64,000 nucleotides of DNA from Taeniopygia guttata (taxonomy: Eukaryota; Chordata; Aves; Passeriformes; Estrildidae): assembly GCF_048771995.1 (NCBI RefSeq), contig NC_133060.1:4273501-4337500 (forward strand), read 5' to 3'. This document shows, in pieces, positions 1 to 7,966 of the stretch. Below the pieces are notes generated by a model. The model worked only from the letters and a program-made list of their open reading frames with translations. It was not told where the DNA came from and did not search any database. How positions within the stretch are numbered: position 1 is the first letter of the stretch; every line of letters starts with the position of its first letter. Both the position numbers and the translations under genes were made by a program.

Positions 1-1540
1 CGGCCGCTGGGGACCATTCAGCACAGGCTATTTTTATTTCTCCCCAGTTGGTAAACTGGGCTGGTTCGTATTGTAGTTGTTTTTCGGTGCGGCTTAGAGC
101 TTTACTTGGTTTTGTCTTAAATCGCGTTGTCTCCGTTTCCTCTGTCTCAGAGTTCCAGCCGGCCTCCGTCAGCTTTTCCGAGCTGGCGGAGCTGCTGCCG
201 GACTCCGAGTCGGAAGTTGAATGCCGGCGCACTTCCGGGACTCGGTGCCTTTTTGTCCGGCTCCGAGCTCGCTCCTGCCTGCGGGGGTGGCGCCGCTCCC
301 GCTCCCCCGGCTCACCCTGCCTCCTGCAGGGGGAGGTCTCTCCCTTAAATGGTAGCGGCCTCAGGTGCAGCTGCCGATTGGCTCCGTGCTCTCTGCCGCT
401 CTCTGCCTCTTTCTCTCGCGCATGTGCATCTCTGAGATCGCGCGTCTCCCGGCTTTTCGCGCCGAGACCGCCCGCGCCCCGCACCTCTCCTTGGCGGCCA
501 GCGCCATTTTCAAAGGGCTGAGGTGGCGGCATGGTTAGCGTCTCCACCCGAGCCGCGGTTTCTGCGACTCTGGCTTCCCCTGCCAGCTCCTGCCAGAAGC
601 ACTCTGCGCACTGCTGCACCTCCGGCAACGGGTCGCTGACCGGCGGCGGGACGGATGGGGAAGCCGTGGTTTTTCGGGGGGCTCCCGCGGCGGGGGTTGG
701 GCTCTGATCTGAGGAGGGGGGTGATGCGCCGGGTCCCCCCGGGTCTCCGTTCCCGGGCGGATCATCCTCAGGGACGGTCTGCGCATCCGCCCCCACCCCG
801 AGCCCGGGTCTAACTAATAAACACATACGCGCTGCACTCCGCGTCTCCTGCTCTTCTATTGCTCTGCGCGGGGCTTTCTCTACTTTGCCCCATGCCTTAA
901 GGCTTCTGCCACTGCCTGAGGATTTTGTGTCCTCGGCCAGCGTGGCTGTGCATTTTTCCCATATTCCTGGATGTATAACATCCACTGGGCATTCAGTCTC
1001 CCCAAGCTCAAGCAGCCTTGCTATGGCAAGATAAAGGTTTTTGAGCTTAAATTCAATACTCCACTGCTTATAAATCGCACTTACGACCCTGGCGATGCTG
1101 TCCATGACGCTCGCGGGTCCTGGGACGTCTCCCTGCGCCAAGATACGGTCTGACCGCTCCGGCCACTGCTCCTATACAGGCGTATCCCGTTACCCGAGCG
1201 GATTTCTCTTCTTCTCCCGGGTTTCGGCACCAGATTTGTTGCCTTTATAAAAGACAACGGCGACCCGGTTCCAAGAAGCAGCACGGCGGCCCGGCCTGTC
1301 CGGACCACTCGGGCTAACGACAAAGACGCTGACCCCAATTTGGTGGACGGTCGAAAGCCTTTATTATCTTATCTCATGGGTTTAAATAGTCTTGGGGGTC
1401 TTTGCTACATCAGAGGGGGTTGGTAGGGTCTCTAGGGTTAGTCAGGAGTGGAAAACTACTGGGTTAGGTGTGGTTACATGCTCTGGGGTTAATAGATAAC
1501 GTGAAGCAGGGAGAAGGGGGAAGGGTCTCTATTTCCGTCA
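1..1540 (-). mobile_element. ERVK-like provirus, 5' end: LTR, leader and gag start (antisense, truncated)
   Basis: Read on the minus strand this is the 5' end of a retrovirus-like element. A partial LTR covers about 1237-1540 (AATAAA near 1353-1358 on the minus strand, end CA next to 1237). Then come a tRNA-Phe type primer site at 1215-1232, a leader, and a gag start near 1104 whose first residues read MDSIARVVSAI. The nucleotide sequence aligns along its length with the provirus at 30719-35237. Unlike that copy, this one continues past the matrix-like part into a capsid-like stretch at positions 1-60 (FTNWGEIKIACAEWSP on the minus strand) and leaves the window. The LTR has lost its U3 start: the match stops near 1540 against an unrelated LTR piece. 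Gag is interrupted, so this is a dead copy. Assignment to a betaretrovirus-like (ERVK) lineage rests on the gag start and capsid-like stretch and is moderately sure. Confidence 0.8.
1215..1232 (-). other. Primer binding site, tRNA-Phe type
   Basis: On the minus strand the 18 bases starting TGGTGCCGAAACCCGGGA are complementary to the 3' end of vertebrate tRNA-Phe. They follow the LTR end after a four-base spacer, as in a provirus. Confidence 0.75.
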
Positions 1541-1574
1541 CATCTCAAGATCTTCTTTTCGCCTGTCCCTATCT

Positions 1575-1940
1575 ACCACACTTCTGTTGAGTGGTTTTCC
1601 TTATCTCTTCCACAACCAGTCCTCTTTCAGGGGAGACATCTGCTGATAATGGGCTATTAAATGTCACTGCATGACTGGTAAGAACTGTTACATCCCTTTG
1701 TAAAATGCTCTGCCCTGAGGGAGGAGACAAGCATTTCTACCTGGATAAAATCTTGAGTTTCTGGAACACCAACATGGCTTTCTTCTGTACGGGATTTCCC
1801 AGAGGAACAGCTGCCTCTTCCACTGCAGGAAAACTACACCCCTTTTTTACAGGATCACTGCTCCAACAGAACCACACCTGCCACTCCAGAGAAGGACTGC
1901 CAGCCTGGAGTATCAGCAGTGGGTAATAATCAGAGTGCTG
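1575..1940 (+). repeat. LTR fragment, same family as the LTRs at 7218 and 55666
   Basis: This stretch shares ordered blocks with the LTR at 55666-56298: the 'catgactggtaag' block, a 'gctctgccctgagggaggag' block matching 'gctccacccagaaggaggag', and the 'tttcccagaggaacagctgcctcttccactg' type block. Both ends are missing. It is sandwiched between the truncated ERVK LTR on the left and an inverted CR1 piece on the right. No coding capacity. Confidence 0.6.
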
Positions 1941-1964
1941 AATCAGCCCAAAAAGTCTCTCAGC

Positions 1965-2765
1965 AATATTTCATATCCGGGCCCAAGGGAGGCAGCAGAC
2001 TTCCCTGTGGAATAGGTCCAGTGGACATATGGGGTCCTCTGTTCTCCTCAGAATGGAATCATCCACTACGATTACCCTTCTTTTCTTCTTGATGGTAGAG
2101 GTGGTGATCCGTTTTACAGATGACTCACAATTGGGAGGCTCACTGGGTGGAAAATTTTCTTCTAAATCATCTGGCTGGCTCTCTAGATCCAGTGTTTCAT
2201 ACCTATTCTGAAGTGGTACCTGGCTAGGGGATGGGGGTCGGGTGGAATTTTTATTACCACCTCCCCGAGCAGGGACCCATTTCCACTCCCCTTCACCTAA
2301 CAGGGGCCCCTCTATTGCCTGAGAGTGAGAGGCATATGAGTCCTCTGACTCTTGGTGGGCCTCCCTCAAGGATGGAAGAGCTGAACTCCACCAGTCTATT
2401 TCCCTTTCACATTGCCTGATTCTCCTTAGTCTTTCAACTTCCTCCCTAAGTTCGGCCACCAGTGAAAGATCATTCACCTGTTCACACCATATGCAGGCCT
2501 CCTCCACAACACCTCTTGAAACCACCAATAAGCTCAAATACTCCAGGCAGGAATGGGTCTGTACAGATGCATCCTTTTTGGAGGTCTCCACTTGGTCACA
2601 TACACTTGTACCAACCACAGTTTTCAACCGTGTTAAAACCACTGCTAGCAGAATGCCCAAAATCAAGCATCCAACAGAAACACCTCAAACAACACACAGC
2701 ACACCTTACTAGCAAGAAATCCTGAAACCCTGACTGCTTGCCCTGCCTGCGTGAACTGCCAAGCA
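1965..2765 (-). pseudogene. CR1 LINE ORF1 fragment (inverted, with 5' UTR)
   Basis: The minus strand encodes a 231-aa open frame (1971-2666) with the layout of CR1 ORF1. A coiled coil lies near residues 60-90 (LVAELREEVERLRRIRQCER), followed by a polar linker and the beginning of the SGNH/GDSL-esterase-like domain (KKRRVIVVDDSILRRTEDPI, then a REVCCLPWARI end). The esterase Ser block is the SILR segment; the rest of the domain is missing because the fragment stops at 1971. Sequence upstream of the frame (2667-2765, minus strand) looks like CR1 5' UTR. It lies head to head with the sense WDR3/CR1 chimera that follows, so it may be the inverted 5' part of the same insertion. This is a remnant, not a working gene. 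Confidence 0.7.
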
Positions 2766-2772
2766 AACTGCC

Positions 2773-4248
2773 GTGACCACGCCCCAGAGACGTGCCATGC
2801 CCCTGTTTGCCCTCTCTTCTTTGTCGCACTCCCGGGCAGTGTGGTCTATTGCTCTTTCACCAGACCAGCATGGCTTCGTGACAGGAAGTGCTGATAAATG
2901 TGTCAAGTTATGTGAGTTTGAATATGTCAAAGATGAGAGCAGTGTTCAGAAAAGGCTTTCCATGAAGCACCTGCGCATTTTACAGCTGGATGAAGACCTG
3001 CTCTGTGTGCAGCACAGCCTCAACCAGAAGCTGCTAGCTGTCTCCTTACTGGATTGCACTGTGAAGGTTTTGTACATTGACACACTTGAGTTTTTCCTTT
3101 CATTGTATGGACACAAGCTGCCAGTGTTGTGTATGGACATCTGCCATGATGAGGCTCTAATTGCAACCGGCTCTGCTGATAGGAATGTGAAGATTTGGGG
3201 CTTGGATTCTGGGGACTGTCACCGTTCTCTTTTTGCCCATGTTGACAGTGTGGTGTATCTGCAGTTTGTGCCCAAATCCCATCTCTTCTTCACAGCTGGG
3301 AAGGACAGCAAGATTAAGCAGTGGGATGCAGACAAATTTGAACATATCCAGACACTGGAGGGGCATCACCAGGAGGTTTGGTGTTTGGCCCTTGGTCCCA
3401 ATGAGGACTATGTGGATGCCAAGGTGCAACAGCAGAACTATGATATAGTCACCATCACAGAAACACGGTGGGATGACTCACATAGTTGGAGCACTGCACT
3501 GGATGGCTACAAGCTCTTCAGAAGAGACAGGAAAGGGAGAAAAGGTGGAGGGGTGACCCTTTACATTACGGAGGCTTTTGACACCATAAGTATTGAAACT
3601 TATGAAGATGAAGTTGAATGCCTATGGGTAAGAATTAAGGGGAAGGCCAACAAGGCTGATATCCTACTGAGAGTCTGTTATCATCCACCCAACCAGGAAG
3701 AAGTGGTGGATAACTTATTCTACAAGCAGCTAGATACTGTTTCAGGATCATCACCCCTTGTTCTTGTAGGTGACTTTAACCTACCAGACATCTGCTGGGA
3801 ACTTAATACAGCAGAAAAGAGGCAGTCCAGGAAATTTTTAGAATGTATGGAGGACAACTTTTTGTCACAGCTGGTGAGTGAGCCGACCAGGGGAGGGACT
3901 ATGCTAGACCTGCTGGTTTCAAATAGAGATGGACTGGTGGGAGATGTAATGGTTGGAGGCCGCCTGGGGCAGAGTGATCATGAAATTCTAGAGTTCATGA
4001 TATTTGGTGAAATGAGGAGGAACACCAATAAGACTCTTACACTACAGTTCCAGAGGACAGACTTTGGCCTACTTAGGAGACTTATTCAGAGAGTTCCTCG
4101 GGAAGCTGCCCTTAAAAACAAAGGAGTTAAGGAAAGGTGGGTGAGCTTCAAAACAGAGATCTCGAAGGCACAGGAACAGACTGACCCTGTGTGCCAAAAG
4201 ATGAGTCAACAAGGTAAACTCCAAGTTTGGATGGCAAGGAGGTTTTGA
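2773..4248 (+). CDS. Chimeric open frame: WDR3 WD40 piece fused to CR1 endonuclease
   Basis: One uninterrupted 491-aa frame crosses the WDR3/CR1 junction near 3421. Residues 1-20 come from non-coding flank; about 21-216 are WD40 blades of WDR3. From about 217 the frame reads the apurinic-endonuclease-like (EEP) domain of CR1 ORF2, with YDIVTITETRWDD (catalytic Glu block), GGGVTLYITEAF, VLVGDFNLPDICWE (Asp/Asn block), and a degraded end with GQSDHEILEF (Ser-Asp-His block). The fusion keeps the EN catalytic blocks but not the reverse transcriptase, which is broken downstream. There is no visible promoter, and the ATG is simply the first in frame. The open frame is probably a by-product of recent insertion rather than a selected gene, but the length is notable. 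Confidence 0.45.
   Translation: MTTPQRRAMPLFALSSLSHSRAVWSIALSPDQHGFVTGSADKCVKLCEFEYVKDESSVQKRLSMKHLRILQLDEDLLCVQHSLNQKLLAVSLLDCTVKVLYIDTLEFFLSLYGHKLPVLCMDICHDEALIATGSADRNVKIWGLDSGDCHRSLFAHVDSVVYLQFVPKSHLFFTAGKDSKIKQWDADKFEHIQTLEGHHQEVWCLALGPNEDYVDAKVQQQNYDIVTITETRWDDSHSWSTALDGYKLFRRDRKGRKGGGVTLYITEAFDTISIETYEDEVECLWVRIKGKANKADILLRVCYHPPNQEEVVDNLFYKQLDTVSGSSPLVLVGDFNLPDICWELNTAEKRQSRKFLECMEDNFLSQLVSEPTRGGTMLDLLVSNRDGLVGDVMVGGRLGQSDHEILEFMIFGEMRRNTNKTLTLQFQRTDFGLLRRLIQRVPREAALKNKGVKERWVSFKTEISKAQEQTDPVCQKMSQQGKLQVWMARRF
2834..3421 (+). pseudogene. WDR3: WDR3 retrocopy fragment (WD40 repeats, intronless)
   Basis: About 196 codons read as a continuous piece of WDR3 (UTP12 family), a WD40-repeat protein of the small-subunit processome that acts in nucleolar 18S rRNA maturation. 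Recognisable blocks are SLYGHKLPVLCMDICHDEAL, ATGSADRNVKIWGLDSGDCH, HVDSVVYLQFVPKSHLFFTA and KIKQWDADKFEHIQTLEGHH, i.e. about four WD40 blades from the C-terminal propeller. No introns interrupt it, whereas the parent gene is multi-exonic, so it derives from mRNA. It stops abruptly after NEDYV at about 3419 and passes without a frame break into CR1 ORF2. Both WDR3 ends are missing, there is no poly(A) at its junction, and several conserved positions differ (for example VKLCEFE). It cannot give a complete WDR3. It may be expressed only as part of the chimeric frame at 2773-4248. Confidence 0.85.
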
Positions 4249-5326
4249 AGGAACTTCAGAATAAAAGGAGGATGTATCATCTTCGGAAAGAGGGTCAGGT
4301 CTGTCGGAAAAATTTAAGGGGGCTGCTAGAGCATGTAGGCAAAAAATTAGTGAGGCCAAAGCTCAGTTTGAACTTAAAATGGCAACTTCTGTAAAGGATA
4401 ATAACAAATGCTTTTACAAATATATTAATGGTAAAGGGAAGGGTAAGACTAACATTTGCTCTTTACTGGATGAGGGAGGGAACTTAGTAACTACAGATGA
4501 GGAGAAGGCAGAAGTGCTTAATACCTTCTTTGCCTCAGTCTTTAGTTGGAAGACAGCTTGTCCCCAGGACAACTGTCCTCTTCGGTTGGTTGATTCCAGG
4601 GAACAGAATGGCCCCCCATTATCCAACAGGAGGCAGTCAGAGAACTGCTGAGATGCTTGAATATTCATAAATCTATGGGACCAGATGGGATCCATTCCAG
4701 GGTGATAAGAGAGCTGGCAGATGAGCTTGCAAAGCCACTCTCCATCATTTACCAACAGTCTTGGCTCATGGCCAAGGTTCCAGATGACTGGAAGCTGGTC
4801 AGTGTGGCACCCATTCACAAAAAGGGTGGGAAGGAGGATCCTAGTAACTATAGACCAGTCAGCCTGACCTCAGTACCTGGCAAGATAATGGAGCAATTTA
4901 TACTGAGTGTCATCATGCAGCATCTACAGGATGGCCAGGGTATCAGACCCAGACAGCAGGAGTTTAGGAGGGGTAGGTCGTGTTTGACCAACCTGATCTC
5001 CTTTCATGACCAGGTGACCCATCTGGTGGATGCAGGAAAGGCTGTGGGTGTTGTCTATTTGGACTCCAGCAAGGCCTTTGGCACTGTCTCCCACAGCACA
5101 CTCCTGGAAAAGCTGCAGCCCATGGCTGGGGCAGGAGCACTCTGTGATGGGTTAGGAACTGGCTGTATGGCTGGGCCCAGAGAGTGGTGGTGAGCAGTGC
5201 TGCATCCAGCTGGGGACAGGCACCAGTGGCGTCCCTCAGGGCTCTGTGCTGGGACCAGTTCTATTTAATATCTTTACTGATGACATGGATGAGGGGATTG
5301 AGTCTTTCATTAGTAAATTTGCAGAT

Positions 5327-5673
5327 GAAACTTGTTACAGCGTGCTCGGGCTATGCCTTTCCCCATTTCCAGAGACCCTGTGACTCTGATCAGATAAGTC
5401 TGGTCCCCTCCTTCCTGCCCTGATGGGGTTGGTGGAGAGCCAGAGAAGCCCTCCGTGTCCAGAGCCTAGATTAATCCCTGACCTTTCTGGTTTGCTCTCT
5501 TTCCCCGGCTCTTTCCCCCCAGATCTCATGGAATAAAGAGCTGGACAACCACATCGGGGTGAGAGCCTCTTTTGAATCTTTGCCCATCTCCTGATGTTCC
5601 TCCCCTCAAGGCCTTGTATCTCTGGGCGAGTCTAATGGTTTAGGGGCTGAGAGAGGGTAGACCATCAGAAACT
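5327..5673 (+). mobile_element. Solo LTR (ERVK-type) with 6-bp target duplication GAAACT
   Basis: The LTR proper is 5333-5667 (335 bp). It begins TGTTACAG and ends ACCATCA, with GAAACT repeated directly at 5327-5332 and 5668-5673. A poly(A) signal AATAAA is at 5532-5537. U3 and R match the 3' LTR at 61376 block by block, while U5 is more diverged. A 6-bp duplication fits alpha/betaretrovirus-like integration. Removing the LTR and one duplicate rejoins the CR1 RT frame, so the LTR is younger than the CR1. Confidence 0.92.
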
Positions 5674-6487
5674 AAGTTGAGAGCATGTACCCATCTGTTG
5701 GAAGGTAGGATGGCTCTGCAGGGAGACCTGGAATGGTTGGATGGATGGGCAGAGTTTAACAAGATGAAGTTTAATCAGTCCAAGTGCCAAGTCCTGCATT
5801 TTGGCCACAATAACCCCCTGCAATGCTATAGGCTGGGGATGGTGTGGCTGGTCCGTGCCCAGGCAGAGAGGGACCTGGGGCTCCTGGCCAACAGCGGCTG
5901 AACATGAGCCAGCAATGTGCCCTGGTGGCCAAGGAGGCCAATGGCTCCTGGCCTGTGTCAGGAACAGGGTGGCCAGCAGGAGCAGGGAGGTCATTCTCCC
6001 CTTGTACTTGGCACTGGTGAGGCCGCACCTCGAGTGCTGTGTCCAGTTCTGGGCCCTCAGTTTGGGAAGAATGTTGAAATGCTTGAGCGCATCCAGAGGA
6101 GGGCAACGAGGCTGGTGAGTGGCTTGGAACAGAAACCCTACGAAGAATGGCTGAGGGAGCTGGGCCTGCTCAGCCTGGAGAAAAGGAGACTCAGAGGCGA
6201 CCTTATCACTCTCTACAACCTCCTGAAGGGTGGTTGTAGTCAGGTGGAGGTCGGTCTCTTTCTCCAGGCAGCAACTGACAGAACAAGAGGTCACAGTCTC
6301 AAGCTGCACCAGGGGAAATATGGGTTGGATATTAGGAGAAAGTTTTTGACAGAAAGAGTGATAAAATACTGGAATAGTCTGCCCGGGGAGGTGATGGAGT
6401 CACCATCCCTGGATGTGTTTAAAAAAAGACAGGATGTGGCACTTGGTGCCAGGGTTTAGTTGAGGTGTCAGGGAATGGGTTGAACTT

Positions 6488-6545
6488 GATGATCTTGAAG
6501 GTCTCTTCCAACCTTGTGATTCTGTGATTCTGTGTGATTCTGTGA
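6488..6545 (+). repeat. CR1 3' terminus and ATTCTGTG octamer tail
   Basis: 'gatgatcttgaaggtctcttccaacc' followed by several GATTCTGTG/ATTCTGTG units is the diagnostic CR1 3' end. It fixes the sense orientation and the 3' boundary of the insertion. Confidence 0.92.
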
Positions 6546-7217
6546 AGCCGCCACTGGATGGTTGAAGATCTACCCTGTGCCTCACGCTACTGCCTGGAAA
6601 ACCATCTTGGGCCTGGAAAAGCAAGTCCTGTGGAGACATGGCACACCTGAGAGAATTGAGTCGGACAATGGAACCCATTTCATGAACAGCCTTATCAACA
6701 CCTGGGCCAGAGAACATGGTATCGAAGGGATATATCATATCCCCTTGTCATGCACCAGCTGCCAGGAAAGTTGAACAGTGCACTAGACTCCTTAAGACCA
6801 CCCTGAAGGCATTTGGCAGGGGAACCTGGATGGTCAACACCCGGGGCTCCATCAATCAAGCTGGTCCTGCCCAGTCAAAACCCTTGCACACAGTAGATGG
6901 AGATAAAGTCCCTGTGATACACATGAAAGGTATTTTAGGAAAGACTGATTAGATTAATCCCACCCCAGGCAAAGACAAACCCATCTGTGGGATTGTTTTT
7001 GCTCAAGGACCTGGTTACACTTGGTGAGTAATGCAGAAAGATGGGGAAACCCGTTGTGTACCACAAGGAGACCTAATTTTAAGTGAGACCTGTGTGTAAG
7101 GTTTCAGTCTGTATTTTTTATATAAATACATATGTGTATATATTTTTATATATATATATATATCTGTAAGAGGGTTTGGGTATGATGCAGATGGTAAATA
7201 GAATAAGGGGTGGGTTA
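6546..7217 (+). pseudogene. ERVL integrase C-terminal fragment and 3' untranslated tract
   Basis: The translation matches the integrase encoded by the ERVL provirus at 40501-47361: TILGLEKQVLWRHGTPERIE, then ESDNGTHF (catalytic Asp block), WAREHGIE, a CTSCQES stretch where the intact copy has the Glu block, then the C-terminal DGDKVPVIHMKG part. Frameshifts and stops fall at about 6774, 6952 and 7027, so it is dead. After the pol end near 7100 there is an AT-rich stretch with a (TA)n run at 7140-7163 and a purine tract at 7202-7214 next to the LTR. Confidence 0.8.
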
Positions 7218-7745
7218 TGTCCCAGGTTACGATATAAAGATGTGCCCAGAAGTATGTATTCTGTCAGCATCTTCATGAGCTCTTGAAACCAGGAGGGGCA
7301 ATGTTTTCCTTGGCTCCTTCCCCTGGACTATCTCCTGTTAATGGGCTCATCAATGACTTGCCCCATGACTCTGAGGTAACTCCCTCTGGGAGCCATTTCC
7401 ATTTAACTGACATTCAAGGATCCACTGCAGGACTCATTGAATTATATCAGTCCATTGTGTGATGCTCCACCCAGAGGGGAGGAGCTGAGCATCCCCACCT
7501 GGATATAATCTGGAGTTTAGGACAGAACAAGCTGCTCTTACCCACTGGTTTCCAGAAGACAAGAGCAACCAGACCTTTTCTATAAGATCACTACTTCAAC
7601 AAGACCACTTCATCTGGACTGCTGCCACCACCCTACCTAGAGAAGTGTCAGGTTGTATTCTGACTCCATCACTGGTTTTCTTTTGTACTATTGCATGTCT
7701 TTTATTTTACTTCTTTTTTTCTATAAATTGTTTTTCTGACTTAGA
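7218..7745 (+). repeat. 3' LTR of the ERVL-type fragment (truncated)
   Basis: Begins TGTCCCAGG directly after a purine-rich tract, as a 3' LTR does. Shares ordered blocks with the LTR at 55666 (CTGTTAATGG, GATGCTCCACCCAGAGGGGAGGAGC, the 'gtcaggtt...ctgactccatcactggtttt' end). The right end fades into ERV1 pol sequence near 7745, so the terminal CA and target duplication are lost. Confidence 0.65.
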
Positions 7746-7966
7746 GTCTCTCACTGGTTTTGCTTTCAAACCAGAACACATGGAAAGAACAATCTTTAAT
7801 TCCACAATGGGAAAGTCCTTTTCAGGTACTACTGACTACCGAGGCAGAGATCCAGGCCAGGCAACGAGGGTGGATCCACGCCAGCAGAACCAAAGGACCT
7901 GTGGAAGAACCTAAGGAGTGGACTATAACATCTAAACCGGATGATACCAAATTGACTCTCAAATGA
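7746..7966 (+). pseudogene. ERV1 (gammaretrovirus-like) integrase C-terminal tail
   Basis: The frame starting near 7760 reads WKEQSLIPQWESPFQVLLTT, then WIHASRTKGP and KPDDTKLTLK. This is the usual C-terminal beta-barrel (SH3-like) end of a gammaretroviral integrase, followed at once by env. Only about 70 residues remain. Confidence 0.7.

Larger units (their letters stand above)
3422..6545 (+). mobile_element. CR1 LINE, ORF2 plus 3' end (broken, interrupted by a solo LTR)
   Basis: Sense CR1 non-LTR retrotransposon. The EN domain is at 3422-4090. A linker with frame breaks follows (stop at 4246, new frame at 4379). The reverse transcriptase runs from about 4650 to 5330, with MGPDGIHSRVIRELADELAK, FRRGRSCLTNLISFHDQVTH and YLDSSKAFGTVSHSTL (catalytic Asp block: YLDSSKAF). 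RT resumes after the LTR at 5674, with [17 protein letters not shown] and the C-terminal part [11 protein letters not shown]-like to 6459. At least three frameshifts or stops (4246, 4651, 5193) kill ORF2. The 3' end carries the CR1 octamer tail. The 5' end of the CR1 body is replaced by the WDR3 piece. Confidence 0.9.

Noticed and set aside
1215-1232. tRNA-Phe gene
   Set aside because: Only the 18-nt primer complement next to an LTR is present; no cloverleaf.
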